DNA of 64,000 nt from Leminorella richardii (GCF_900478135.1 NZ_LS483470.1:2476501-2540500), one strand, 5' to 3'. Positions 8,280 through 17,621 are shown, counted from the first letter of the stretch. Program-made: numbers and translations. The notes: a model not told the origin generated them from the letters alone.

Positions 8280-8525
8280 ACTGTCATTACCTTTTACTCC
8301 TACCGTTTTTCATTGAAATAGCTGACATCTAGGCCATTAACTCTTGGTTACTAGCTGAAGCTATTCAATACCAGTTGACGAACAGAAAACACTATTGTCA
8401 CTTGATTTCAATATGAGTCATAGCAGACATCCTCTATTTTGCGAGACATCACGAGACATAGCGTTCCGATAGAGCTTTTAGCCTTTTCACATACTCATTT
8501 CGTTTCATATCACCAATAAAAAAGG

Positions 8526-8539
8526 CTCGCCAAAGCGAG
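8526..8539. repeat. IS4 target-site duplication, distal copy
   Basis: CTCGCCAAAGCGAG is identical to 9967-9980 and directly abuts the IS end at 8540. With the AAAAAAGG on its other side it is the U-tract half of the former thiI terminator. Confidence 0.9.
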
Positions 8540-9966
8540 TAATGCCAGTCAGTTAAGCAACTGACTGGCAGTTTTTCTCCAGGCTTTACTGTATTTTTTT
8601 GGCCTTTCCTTTACCACTCTCGGGAAGGCTCGTTCTCTTCTCACTGGTAGCCTTACCAGTTGCCCCATGCTTTCAAGATCACGCATTAGCTCTGGGATAC
8701 GCCCCGGCGAAGCGCCCTGTAGTGTCATCAGCATCCTCATCACCATTCCGCATGACTCCGAGAAGCTCAGTTGATTTGACCAGTAACCTTTCAGGCTTCC
8801 TGCCATTTTAATCATCTGATATCTCACAAGATTATAGGCCAGCAACACACCCCACAGCTCCTGCTCCACAAGCTCTGGCTTTTTACTTCTCAGCGTTAGC
8901 CTGCTCAGTTGCATCGTCTGTTTTATCTCCCGGTAACCCAGTTCGATTTCCCACCGATGGCTGTACAGGTCTGCCATCTCTCCACCCGGGAAGCGCATTG
9001 CATCCGTCATTGATGTCAGGAGATAGCAGGTTTTTCCTTTGCGGGTGAACGTCAGCAGTCGGGCCGTCATTTCTTCTCCCAGCTCCGGCCATTTTTTTCG
9101 TGCCTGTGGACTGGTTTTCAACCTTACCAGATGGTCGCCTTTACCCAACTTTCTCACTTCTTCGTATTGCGCACCCTTTCTCAGCGGTATCATCCAGTGC
9201 CGGTGCTCTCCCGCCTGATTCCAGGCATTCAACAGGCCAAGCGAGTAATAGCCTTTATCAAGCAGGGTCAGCGTATTATCGCCGGTCTGCTCTATCAGTT
9301 GCTCTGCGAGGACATTTTCACTCTCTTTCATCGTGCCGAAGGCGGCAGCAGTAAGCAGATGGCTGGTCAGTTCCATCTGGCAGACCATTTTTACCTGAGG
9401 ATACATCCCCGGTTGTCCCGCAAAAGTCTGACGCGGGAAGGCGATATCATTTTCGGGTGTATCCTGCGTTCGCCAGACCACGCCATCCAGGGCTAGCAGA
9501 GTTAGACCGCACCAGTGCGGGTGTGTCGTGGCTCCATGCCAGAGCTGCGCGGTTTGTGTGAACACACGGCGAACAGCCTCGCTTCCCAGGCGCTGGCGGG
9601 CCTGGATTACGGCACTGGGGGCGACAAAGGGACGGTTGCCCGGCAGCATGATATCCAGCCGATTGACGATTTGGTGAAGCGGTTCTTTGCGTTCGAGAGC
9701 CATACCGACAATGCACCAGACCATCATTTCGAGCGGGAGACGACGTTTGCGCAGAGTGACGGAGCCAGATTCGGCAATGCAGCGGGAAATCAGTTCGGGG
9801 TCCAGAAAGTCACCCAGTGAAGTCATAGGGTTACGCAAAGAGTCGTAACGAGATACCAAATCAAGAGCCTGTCCGATGTGCATAAAAAATCCGGAAACGA
9901 GTGAACATTTCCGGATTCTTACACAACTACTGGAGCGGTCAATCGATCCTTAACTGATCAGCATTA
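8540..9966 (-). mobile_element. IS4 insertion sequence, complete (1427 bp)
   Basis: The ends are inverted repeats: TAATGCCAGTCAGTTAAG at 8540 and TAATGCTGATCAGTTAAG read inward from 9966, 15 of 18 identical. A 14-bp duplication flanks it, the length expected of IS4 (about 11-14 bp), and the transposase is intact. Total length is one base different from the E. coli element, as I remember it. The target is the stem-loop of the thiI terminator. Intact ends, duplication and reading frame suggest a recent and potentially active insertion. Confidence 0.95.
8549..9883 (-). CDS. IS4 transposase (DDE)
   Basis: The 444-residue protein closely resembles the E. coli IS4 transposase along its whole length (start MHIGQALDLVSRYDSLRNP). 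It has the DDE catalytic core, with LDGVVWRT and LLDKGYY giving the two aspartates and the IS4-family Y-R-E-K signature YSHRWEIELGYREIK carrying the glutamate. The stop lies within the terminal inverted repeat. It reads in the same direction as thiI, so thiI read-through could raise its expression. Confidence 0.95.
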   Translation of the reverse strand: MHIGQALDLVSRYDSLRNPMTSLGDFLDPELISRCIAESGSVTLRKRRLPLEMMVWCIVGMALERKEPLHQIVNRLDIMLPGNRPFVAPSAVIQARQRLGSEAVRRVFTQTAQLWHGATTHPHWCGLTLLALDGVVWRTQDTPENDIAFPRQTFAGQPGMYPQVKMVCQMELTSHLLTAAAFGTMKESENVLAEQLIEQTGDNTLTLLDKGYYSLGLLNAWNQAGEHRHWMIPLRKGAQYEEVRKLGKGDHLVRLKTSPQARKKWPELGEEMTARLLTFTRKGKTCYLLTSMTDAMRFPGGEMADLYSHRWEIELGYREIKQTMQLSRLTLRSKKPELVEQELWGVLLAYNLVRYQMIKMAGSLKGYWSNQLSFSESCGMVMRMLMTLQGASPGRIPELMRDLESMGQLVRLPVRRERAFPRVVKERPKKYSKAWRKTASQLLN

Positions 9967-9980
9967 CTCGCCAAAGCGAG
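9967..9980. repeat. IS4 target-site duplication, thiI-proximal copy
   Basis: CTCGCCAAAGCGAG, identical to 8526-8539. On the minus strand it is the GGGGCTCGC-TTTG-GCGAG stem-loop following thiI, now followed by IS4 sequence rather than by the original run of T. Confidence 0.9.
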
Positions 9981-10004
9981 CCCCTTTCGTCATACCGGCA
10001 AAAC

Positions 10005-11459
10005 CTACCTCGCCGCCCGATACACCTTCACGTTATTGAAGCCCTGCTCTTGCAGGTAAAGCGCCTGCAGGCGGCTCATCACGCCGCGTTCGCAGTAGAG
10101 CAGATAGGTTTTCGATCTGTCCAAATCGCCAAACGCGGTACCAAGCTTATAGAACGGAATGTGCTGGGTTTCAACACCCTCCAGCGCCAGCGGGCGGTTT
10201 TCTACTTCGTCCACTGAGCGAATATCGATAATCACATCGCTCGCGCTAAACGCCGCAACAGTCTCCACTTCAGCGACCTGTTCCTGTGCCTGCTCGGCGA
10301 TCTGACGGATATCCATGTTGACTGCATTCGCCACGACGTTTTCAAGAATGCTAAAGTCAAACTTGGCCTCTTCTTCCTCGATCTTGGCCTTCACCGCCTT
10401 TACGGTCGGGCTTTTTGAGATCACGCCGCAGAACTCCGGCATGGTCTTGGCGAAGTCTTCAGTACCGATCTTGCGTGCAATATTGATGATGTGCTCTTTG
10501 TCGTGAGAAATCAGCGGACGCAGGATCAGCGTATCAGAAGCATTGTCAATCAGGCGCAGATTGGTCAGCGTCTGGCTGGACACCTGCCCCAGCGCTTCGC
10601 CGGTGACAATGGCCTGCACGCCGTAGCGCTCGGCCAGCGCCGAGGAGGCGCGCACCATCATGCGCTTGAGCACAACGCCCATCTGGCCGTCATCAACCTT
10701 TTCGAGGATCTCGCCAACCACTGGTGCAAAATCAACGGCTAAGAAACGCACCTTGTGGGAGCTGCCATAGCGGCTCCACAGGTAGTGTGCCACCTGCTTA
10801 ACGCCAATCTCGTGGGTTGCACCGCCTAAGTTAAAGAAGCAGTAGTGTACACGGCAACCGCGGCGCATCAGCATATAGCTGGACACACCCGAGTCGAAGC
10901 CGCCGGAAATCAGCGACAGCACGTCTTCCTGTGAGCCAATGGGAAAACCGCCCAGCCCTTCGTAGCGAGCCTGGATCATAATCAGGCGATCGTCTTCAAT
11001 TTCCAGACGCACCGTCACCTGTGGCGACGTCAGGTTGACCCTGGCGGATTCGATATGCTGATTCAAACCGCCGCCCACGTAGCGTTCTACGTCCTGAGAA
11101 GAAAACTCGTGCTTACCGCGGCGCTTAACCCGCACGCAGAAGCTTTTCCCTTCCAGCTGTTCCCGGTAGTTAGCCAGCGCCTGCTCGAAAATATTGTGCA
11201 TGTCGCTATAGGGCTTCTCATCTACCTCTAGAATGTGGTGAATGCCGGGAATACGCACCAGCGCATCGCGCACTGTCGGCGCATCGGCCTCGTCTTTAAT
11301 CCGGACTTCGATAAAATCCCAGTGACGAATGACGGCGCACTCTTCCAGACTTTGCCTGAGAACGTTGCGAATATTGCCGGTCAGCATTTTGATAAAGCGC
11401 TTGCGCACGGACTGGCTTTTAATCGTAATTTCGGGGAACAGCTTAATGATAAACTTCAT
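10005..11459 (-). CDS. thiI: tRNA 4-thiouridine synthase / thiazole sulfurtransferase ThiI
   Basis: The 484-residue protein has an N-terminal ferredoxin-like and THUMP domain (about 1-165), a PP-loop ATPase domain with SGGFDSGVSS (near 183), the conserved Cys of EFCGVISKS (about 344) and a C-terminal rhodanese domain with the persulfide Cys456 in YCERGVMS. It activates U8 of tRNA with ATP and transfers sulfur from IscS, and also feeds sulfur to thiamine thiazole synthesis. Its natural terminator has been split by IS4. Confidence 0.97.
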   Translation of the reverse strand: MKFIIKLFPEITIKSQSVRKRFIKMLTGNIRNVLRQSLEECAVIRHWDFIEVRIKDEADAPTVRDALVRIPGIHHILEVDEKPYSDMHNIFEQALANYREQLEGKSFCVRVKRRGKHEFSSQDVERYVGGGLNQHIESARVNLTSPQVTVRLEIEDDRLIMIQARYEGLGGFPIGSQEDVLSLISGGFDSGVSSYMLMRRGCRVHYCFFNLGGATHEIGVKQVAHYLWSRYGSSHKVRFLAVDFAPVVGEILEKVDDGQMGVVLKRMMVRASSALAERYGVQAIVTGEALGQVSSQTLTNLRLIDNASDTLILRPLISHDKEHIINIARKIGTEDFAKTMPEFCGVISKSPTVKAVKAKIEEEEAKFDFSILENVVANAVNMDIRQIAEQAQEQVAEVETVAAFSASDVIIDIRSVDEVENRPLALEGVETQHIPFYKLGTAFGDLDRSKTYLLYCERGVMSRLQALYLQEQGFNNVKVYRAAR

Positions 11460-11593
11460 GATCTTCGCGAATTGAATGGGTTAGATGGCTTAACGGGTCG
11501 TCGTTTTTAAGGCGAGCGTTTTTAGGGCGTGGATTATACACCCTGAAGGGGGCTAACGCATTAGTAATCAACACCAGAGCAAACCAGCAGCCG

Positions 11594-13036
11594 CTAGCTC
11601 GAACAGGACACCACTATCCCCTTCCCCTCGTCTGGAGGCGGCGCATCCAGCGACTCGAACTCTTTGGCATCCAGATAGGGATTAAGCAGGCTTCGATGCA
11701 AGAGAGACAGCGGCGCTACGTCGTCGCGCTCTGCACCTTCTATAGCCTGTTGCGCGAGATAATTACGCAGCACCCGGCGGGGGCTGGCGGCGCGGATGCT
11801 TTCTTGCCGCAGGGCATCGTCAACGTCTTCACGCCGCAGGCGCTCGCACCAGCGACGGTGCCAGTCATCAAAGGCGGCTCTATCAATAAAGTCGTCCCGC
11901 AGGGCAATCGACGAGCCGCTCTGCTCAATCTCAGACAGCCCGCGAAGCGTCAGCGTGTAGTCACGCCGCTCCTTTTCCATCAAATCTAACAGCGCGTTTA
12001 GCAGATCGCTGTCACCCTCTTCCCGTGTAAACAGCCCAAGCTTCGCCCGCATCCGCAGTCCGTATTCTTCCCTCAGTGCCGGCTCATAGGCCGCCAGCCC
12101 GGCCTGTAGCTGTTCAATGCTCATTATGCCTGAGAGTGCGTTAGCCAAACGGTGCAGGTTCCAGTAGGCAACTGAGGGCTGGGCGTGGAATGCATACCGC
12201 CCCTGATAGTCGCTGTGGTTACAGATAAAGCCGGACTGATAGTCATCCATAAAGCCGTAGGGACCGTAGTCAATAGTGATCCCCAGAATCGACATGTTGT
12301 CGGTGTTCATCACGCCGTGAGAAAAGCCAACCGCCTGCCAGGCGGCAATCAGCCTGCCGGTGCGTTCAGCTACGTCTTTAAACCAGAGGAAGTCGCGCTC
12401 TGACTCGTTAATCAATTCCGGCCAGTGGTGACACTGAACGTAGTCCAAAAACCGCCTAAGCTGTTCCTGCTGTCCGGTATAGAAAAAGTGTTCGAAGTGA
12501 CCAAAACGAATGTGACTCGGCGCAATGCGCATCATCATGGAACCGCGCTCCACCGTTTCGCGGTAGACCGGCTCATCGCTTGCAACAATAGTCAGTGCGC
12601 GAGTAGTAGGGATCCCCAAACCGTGCAGCGCCTCAGAGGCGAGAAACTCCCTCACCGTAGAACGCAAAACTGCCCTACCGTCTCCCATTCGGGAGTAAGG
12701 GGTCAGCCCTGCGCCTTTTAAGTGCCAGTCCAGCCTGGTGCCGCTTTTGGTGACCTGCTCCCCCAGTAAAATGCCGCGCCCGTCCCCCAGTTGCCCTGCC
12801 CACGCGCCGAACTGATGACCGCTGTAAACCTGTGCCAGTGGCTGCATCCCCGGCAGCAGCGTCTCTCCAGCCCACACGCCTGAGTTTTCCGGCTCAAACA
12901 GCGCAGAAGGTAAATCCAGCTCTACCGCCAGCGGCTCGCTGTGGTACAGCAGCCGGGCGCCTTTAAGAGGCGTGGGTGACAGTGCTGTATAGCATCCCGG
13001 CAGTTCGTCAAAGTAGCTGTGAACAAATTGAGGCAT
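11594..13036 (-). CDS. selO: SelO (YdiU) protein adenylyltransferase pseudokinase
   Basis: The 480-residue protein matches SelO/YdiU in length and motifs: SGHQFGAWAGQLGDGR near the glycine-rich loop, KGAGLTPYSRMGDGRA, the metal-binding segment GVMNTDNMSILGITIDYGP, and a C-terminal CSS ending, where eukaryotic homologues have selenocysteine. SelO transfers AMP to protein hydroxyl groups and responds to oxidative stress. The frame is open 21 codons further upstream, but the ATG at 13036 is preceded by AGAGAG and begins the family's MPQFVHSYF. It lies between thiI and xseB, a position not used in E. coli. Confidence 0.93.
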   Translation of the reverse strand: MPQFVHSYFDELPGCYTALSPTPLKGARLLYHSEPLAVELDLPSALFEPENSGVWAGETLLPGMQPLAQVYSGHQFGAWAGQLGDGRGILLGEQVTKSGTRLDWHLKGAGLTPYSRMGDGRAVLRSTVREFLASEALHGLGIPTTRALTIVASDEPVYRETVERGSMMMRIAPSHIRFGHFEHFFYTGQQEQLRRFLDYVQCHHWPELINESERDFLWFKDVAERTGRLIAAWQAVGFSHGVMNTDNMSILGITIDYGPYGFMDDYQSGFICNHSDYQGRYAFHAQPSVAYWNLHRLANALSGIMSIEQLQAGLAAYEPALREEYGLRMRAKLGLFTREEGDSDLLNALLDLMEKERRDYTLTLRGLSEIEQSGSSIALRDDFIDRAAFDDWHRRWCERLRREDVDDALRQESIRAASPRRVLRNYLAQQAIEGAERDDVAPLSLLHRSLLNPYLDAKEFESLDAPPPDEGKGIVVSCSS

Positions 13037-13425
13037 TATTCTCTCTGCTTTTTCTAGGCATCTGAAAGCAGTGTAGAGCGCAAAGCCCATAATTAACACG
13101 GACGAAAAATAGGGAAATAGGCGGTAATTTCACTCTGAACCTACGGCGACGCAGGTTTAACGAAAGCGTAAAATGTTAAAATTATGTACAAGCGCACAAT
13201 TTGACGGTTAACTCTGCTAACCCGAGGTGATTTAGTGGTAGACTCTGGCTCTGTCATTTTCCTTCAGCGATAGTGCTGCCGTAGCGCCTCAAAACGGCGC
13301 ATATTTCCCCCCTTTTTGGGTAGAGAAATGCTGACGCGAATCTGGCCTGATATTATACTGCCTCGGTGTTGTCGCAAAGACAGAATGCTGAATTAAAGAC
13401 TAGACGAATCAAAGCGATATCGGAT
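13037..13425. other. Divergent promoter region selO / xseB
   Basis: About 390 bases without a gene separate the two starts. The only element placed with some confidence is the xseB promoter at 13331-13359. The rest includes a weak GCGCC/GGCGC hairpin (13284-13300) and nothing else that I recognise. Confidence 0.5.
13331..13359 (+). promoter_or_regulatory. Probable sigma-70 promoter of xseB-ispA-dxs
   Basis: CTGACG (13331-13336) and TATACT (13354-13359) are separated by exactly 17 bases, giving a good -35/-10 pair about 60 bases upstream of xseB. Confidence 0.5.
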
Positions 13426-13677
13426 ATGCCCAAGATGCCCAAAAAAGCGCCGGAAGCGGCCAGTTTTGAAACTGCCCTCAGCGAGCTGGAACAGATTGTT
13501 AACCGACTTGAAAACGGCGACCTTCCGCTGGAAGATGCCCTGAACGAATTTGAACGCGGGGTTCAACTGGCGCGTCAGGGGCAGCAGCAGCTACAGCAGG
13601 CGGAGCAGCGCGTCCATATTTTACTCAGTGGCGATCCTGAAGCGCCACTGACGCCGTTTAATCCGGATGAAGCCTGA
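13426..13677 (+). CDS. xseB: Exodeoxyribonuclease VII small subunit
   Basis: The 83-residue protein closely follows XseB: the segment SFETALSELEQIVNRLENG is the conserved helical hairpin and LPLEDALNEFERGVQLARQG the second conserved helix. XseB assembles around the large subunit XseA to degrade single-stranded DNA from both ends. Two ATGs (13426, 13435) are possible starts and neither has a strong ribosome binding site; the E. coli protein corresponds to the second. The stop overlaps the ispA start (TGATG). Confidence 0.93.
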   Translation: MPKMPKKAPEAASFETALSELEQIVNRLENGDLPLEDALNEFERGVQLARQGQQQLQQAEQRVHILLSGDPEAPLTPFNPDEA

Positions 13678-14579
13678 TGACTACTTTCCTACAGCTTCAG
13701 TCCGTCTATCGCCAGCGCGTCGACAGCGCCCTTGAGCGCTACCTTTCCGAGCTGCCAGAGCCTCAGTCACCGCTGGTTGAAGCCATGCGCTACGGAGCCC
13801 TGCTGGGGGGAAAGCGTCTGCGTCCGTTTTTGGTTTACGCCACGGGAAAGATGCTGGGGCTGTCTACCGAAACGCTGGACGCCCCGGCAGCAGCCATTGA
13901 ATGCATTCACGCCTATTCGCTGATCCACGATGATTTACCCGCCATGGACGACGACGACCTTCGCCGTGGGCAGCCAACCTGCCACATCAAGTTTGGCGAA
14001 GCCCATGCGATTTTAGCGGGTGACGCACTGCAAACGCTGGCATTTTCTATCCTTTGCGATGCCAACATGGCTGACGTCACTACTGCCGATCGCGTCGCCA
14101 TGCTGAGCGAGCTGGCACAGGCCAGCGGCGCAATGGGCATGTGTGCGGGTCAGGCGCTAGACTTAGAGGCAGAAAAGCGTAAGGTAAACCTGACAGAGCT
14201 TGAGCGCATCCATCGTCATAAAACCGGCATGCTGATCCGGGCATCGGTTCGTCTTTCCGCGCTGGCTGCGGGAGCTCGCGCGGCGTCAGCGCTGCCGCTA
14301 CTGGATCGCTACGCCAGCGCTATCGGTCTGGCATTTCAAGTTCAAGACGATATTCTGGACGTCATCGGCGCTACGGAAAAAACCGGCAAGCGCCAGGGGG
14401 CCGACCTCCAGCATGAAAAAAGCACCTACCCTGCCCTGCTGGGCATAGAAGGCGCGCAGGCCAAAGCGTTAGAGCTTTATCAAGAGGCGATAAGCGCCCT
14501 GTCTGAGCTCGCGTCGCAGTCCTATGACACGACGGCATTACAGACACTGGCCGGTTTTATTATCGAACGCGATAATTAA
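13677..14579 (+). CDS. ispA: Farnesyl diphosphate synthase
   Basis: A 300-residue trans-prenyltransferase with the first aspartate-rich motif DDLPAMDDDD (near residue 85) and the second, DDILD (near 225). The two motifs bind Mg-diphosphate. The enzyme condenses IPP with DMAPP and then GPP to give farnesyl diphosphate, the precursor of quinones and undecaprenyl phosphate. It overlaps xseB by one base and is followed by dxs, the conserved enterobacterial isoprenoid operon. Confidence 0.97.
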   Translation: MTTFLQLQSVYRQRVDSALERYLSELPEPQSPLVEAMRYGALLGGKRLRPFLVYATGKMLGLSTETLDAPAAAIECIHAYSLIHDDLPAMDDDDLRRGQPTCHIKFGEAHAILAGDALQTLAFSILCDANMADVTTADRVAMLSELAQASGAMGMCAGQALDLEAEKRKVNLTELERIHRHKTGMLIRASVRLSALAAGARAASALPLLDRYASAIGLAFQVQDDILDVIGATEKTGKRQGADLQHEKSTYPALLGIEGAQAKALELYQEAISALSELASQSYDTTALQTLAGFIIERDN

Positions 14580-14615
14580 GCCGTACTTTTAAGCACACTA
14601 TTGAACGAGTTTTGG

Positions 14616-16499
14616 ATGAGCCTTGATATAACCCAATACCCTACGCTGGCGTTAGTCAACAGCCCCGACGATTTACGCCTAGTCGCTAAAGAGAATTTGC
14701 CCAAGCTGTGTGATGAGCTTCGGCAGTATCTGCTCAACAGCGTAAGCCGTTCCAGCGGGCACTTGGCATCCGGCCTTGGCACGGTAGAACTAACGGTCGC
14801 GCTGCACTACGTCTACAATACGCCCTTTGACCACATCGTTTGGGACGTGGGGCATCAGGCCTATCCGCACAAAATTTTGACCGGCCGCCGTGACGATATG
14901 CCAAGCATTCGCCAGAAAAACGGCCTGCATCCCTTTCCCTGGCGGGAAGAGAGCGAATACGACGTGCTGTCAGTTGGGCACTCCTCCACCTCTATCAGCG
15001 CTGGGCTCGGCATGGCCGTAGCCGCGCAGAAAGAGGGTAAAGGCCGCCGCACCGCCTGCGTAATTGGCGACGGGGCGATGACTGCCGGTATGGCCTTTGA
15101 GGCGATGAACCACGCGGGCGACATCAAGCCTGATATGCTGGTGATCCTCAACGACAATGAAATGTCGATCTCTGAAAACGTCGGTGCACTCAATAACCAT
15201 CTGGCGCAAATCCTGTCCGGCAAGCTGTACGCAACGCTTCGCGAGAGCGGCAAAATGATGCTTTCCGGCCTGCCGCCGATCAAAGAGCTGGTAAAGCGCA
15301 CCGAAGAGCACCTGAAAGGCATGGTGGTGCCGGGTACGCTGTTTGAAGAGTTTGGCTTTAACTATATCGGTCCGGTAGACGGGCACGACGTGCAGGGGCT
15401 GGTGCAGACGCTGAAGAATATGCGCAGCCTGAAAGGTCCACAGCTGCTGCACATTATGACCAAGAAAGGGAAAGGCTACGCTCCCGCCGAACAGGATCCC
15501 ATTGGCTGGCACGGCGTGCCAAAATTCGACCCTGAAACTGGCACCCAGCAAAAAGGCCGCAGCGCCTATCCAAGCTACTCTAACGTATTCGGCGACTGGC
15601 TGTGTGAAGAGGCCGCTGTCGACGACAGGCTGATGGCGATTACGCCCGCTATGCGCGAAGGCTCAGGCATGGTGCGCTTCTCGAAAGAATATCCACAACA
15701 GTATTTTGACGTCGCCATCGCTGAACAGCACGCGGTCACTTTTGCCGCTGGCTTAGCGATTGGCGGCTATAAGCCAATTGTCGCTATCTACTCAACCTTC
15801 CTACAGCGCGCTTACGATCAGGTTATTCACGACGTGGCGATCCAAAAGCTGCCGGTAATGTTCGCCATCGACCGCGGCGGCATTGTTGGCGCTGACGGAC
15901 CTACCCATCAGGGTGCGTTTGACCTGAGCTATCTACGCTGTATCCCCGATATGGTGATCATGACGCCAAGTGATGAAAACGAGTGCCGCCTAATGCTGCA
16001 CACAGGGCATCACTATCAGGATGGTCCGACAGCGGTTCGCTACCCTAGAGGTAACGGCGTCGGTGCTGAACTGACAGCGCTAGAAGTACTGCCTATCGGC
16101 AAAGGCCGGCTCTGCCGTCAGGCTGATAGCGATCGACAGGGTAAAAAAGTCGCTATCCTCAACTTTGGTACTCTGCTGCCAGAAGCGCTGAAAGCGGCTG
16201 AACAGTTAGGCGCCACTGTCGCTGACATGCGCTTTGTAAAACCGCTGGATGAATCGCTTATCCGCACGCTGGCAAGTGAACACGACGCTCTGATAACTCT
16301 GGAAGAAAACGCCGTTATGGGCGGAGCTGGCAGCGGCGTTAACGAATGGCTGATGGCACAGCGCCTGAGCGTTCCGGTTCTTAATCTCGGACTGCCGGAT
16401 GCCTTTGTCCCACAGGGTGGGCAGGAAGAGATCCGCGCCGACTTAGGGCTTGATGCAGACGGTATCGTTGAACGCTATCGCAAGTGGTCAGAAAACTAA
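14616..16499 (+). CDS. dxs: 1-deoxy-D-xylulose-5-phosphate synthase
   Basis: The 627-residue enzyme has the thiamine-diphosphate motif GDGAMTAGMAFEAMNHAG through NDNEMSIS, an N-terminal catalytic His in GHQAYPHK and the transketolase pyrimidine domain with EQHAVTFAAG. It makes DXP from pyruvate and glyceraldehyde-3-phosphate, the entry step of the MEP pathway, and DXP also supplies thiamine and pyridoxal synthesis. I chose the ATG at 14616 (MSLDITQYP, as in E. coli) over an upstream TTG at 14601. Confidence 0.97.
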   Translation: MSLDITQYPTLALVNSPDDLRLVAKENLPKLCDELRQYLLNSVSRSSGHLASGLGTVELTVALHYVYNTPFDHIVWDVGHQAYPHKILTGRRDDMPSIRQKNGLHPFPWREESEYDVLSVGHSSTSISAGLGMAVAAQKEGKGRRTACVIGDGAMTAGMAFEAMNHAGDIKPDMLVILNDNEMSISENVGALNNHLAQILSGKLYATLRESGKMMLSGLPPIKELVKRTEEHLKGMVVPGTLFEEFGFNYIGPVDGHDVQGLVQTLKNMRSLKGPQLLHIMTKKGKGYAPAEQDPIGWHGVPKFDPETGTQQKGRSAYPSYSNVFGDWLCEEAAVDDRLMAITPAMREGSGMVRFSKEYPQQYFDVAIAEQHAVTFAAGLAIGGYKPIVAIYSTFLQRAYDQVIHDVAIQKLPVMFAIDRGGIVGADGPTHQGAFDLSYLRCIPDMVIMTPSDENECRLMLHTGHHYQDGPTAVRYPRGNGVGAELTALEVLPIGKGRLCRQADSDRQGKKVAILNFGTLLPEALKAAEQLGATVADMRFVKPLDESLIRTLASEHDALITLEENAVMGGAGSGVNEWLMAQRLSVPVLNLGLPDAFVPQGGQEEIRADLGLDADGIVERYRKWSEN

Positions 16500-16525
16500 G
16501 CCCCAAACCTCAATCCAGATAAGTC

Positions 16526-16551
16526 AAAAGCCCTCTTAGCGAGGGCTTTTT
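16526..16551. terminator. Bidirectional terminator between dxs and thiL
   Basis: AAAAGCCCTC and GAGGGCTTTT (16526-16535 and 16541-16550) form a perfect 10-bp stem with A- and T-rich ends on each side, serving both convergent genes. Confidence 0.9.
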
Positions 16552-16574
16552 CATGTCTAGCGACCGCTTATCAA

Positions 16575-17543
16575 TTATTGAAAGTGATCGTAACCGCGAG
16601 CGCCTGACTCTACCGGCTTCTCTCCATCAAACAGCCTGAAACCACCGTTAGCGGTAATCTGGCCAATGCAGGTACAGGGCTGAGCCAGCGCTGACAGGCC
16701 TTTTTCAACCGCCTCTCGATTTTTCTCGGAAACCGTGAAGCACAGCTCATAGTCCTCACCGCCGGCTAGCGCCCACTGCTGAGCCTGTTCCCGTGAACAG
16801 CTTCGCAGCAGCGCCTCGGATAGTGGCAGTTTGTCCAGCTGCACTTTCGCACCGCAGCCGCTGGCTTTGAGAATGTGGCCCAAATCGGACGCCAGTCCAT
16901 CAGATAAATCCAACACGGAAGAAGCCAGCTGGCGCAGCGCCTGCCCTGCCAAAACGCGCGGAGAAGGCCGCAGGTGGCGCTCAAGCAGAAATCTGCGGTC
17001 AGTCTGGTCGTTCACGTCCAGCTTATCCAGCAGTATCGCTAGCCCTGCGGCGCTGTCCCCTAAAGTACCTGTCACATAGATCCAGTCCCCTGCTCTGGCG
17101 CCGCTGCGAGTGAGCGCCATATTCACTGGCACCCAGCCGTGAACGGTCAGCGTCAGGCTCAAAGGCCCTCGAGTGGTGTCGCCACCGATTAGCTGCATGC
17201 CATAATAGTCCAACAGGGAAAACAGACCATCGCTAAAAGCCGACAGCCAGGATTCATTCACCTCAGGCAGGGTAATCGCCAGCGACAGCCATGCAGGGTC
17301 AGCACCCACGGCAGCCAGATCGCTTAAGTTGACCGCCAGCGCCTTATAGCCTAAATCCGCGGGACTAATATCAGGAAGGAAATGGGTTCCACAAACCAGC
17401 GTATCGGTGCTGATCGCCAGTTCGTTTTGCAGGACGGGAACCAGCAGCGCACAGTCGTCGCCAATGCCGAGGCGGACATCCTTACGGTTATCTTTCTGCC
17501 GGTGGAAAAAGCGGGTAATCAGGTCAAATTCACCGCATGACAT
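16575..17543 (-). CDS. thiL: Thiamine-monophosphate kinase
   Basis: The 322-residue protein belongs to the PurM/ThiL ATP-dependent family, with the N-terminal GIGDDCALL motif, STDTLVCGTHF and the metal-site segment GGDTTRGP. It phosphorylates thiamine monophosphate to thiamine diphosphate. I start it at MSCGEFDLI (17543), the family start, seven codons inside the longest frame. It ends the nrdR-ribD-ribH-nusB-thiL run. In E. coli pgpA follows thiL; here only a terminator lies between thiL and dxs. Confidence 0.95.
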   Translation of the reverse strand: MSCGEFDLITRFFHRQKDNRKDVRLGIGDDCALLVPVLQNELAISTDTLVCGTHFLPDISPADLGYKALAVNLSDLAAVGADPAWLSLAITLPEVNESWLSAFSDGLFSLLDYYGMQLIGGDTTRGPLSLTLTVHGWVPVNMALTRSGARAGDWIYVTGTLGDSAAGLAILLDKLDVNDQTDRRFLLERHLRPSPRVLAGQALRQLASSVLDLSDGLASDLGHILKASGCGAKVQLDKLPLSEALLRSCSREQAQQWALAGGEDYELCFTVSEKNREAVEKGLSALAQPCTCIGQITANGGFRLFDGEKPVESGARGYDHFQ

Positions 17544-17621
17544 AAGCACGATACTCCAAACCAACGAAAAAAATCAGGCCAGCAATGCCGGCCTGAAAGA
17601 GCGTGTGCAGCAGCCTTGAGA

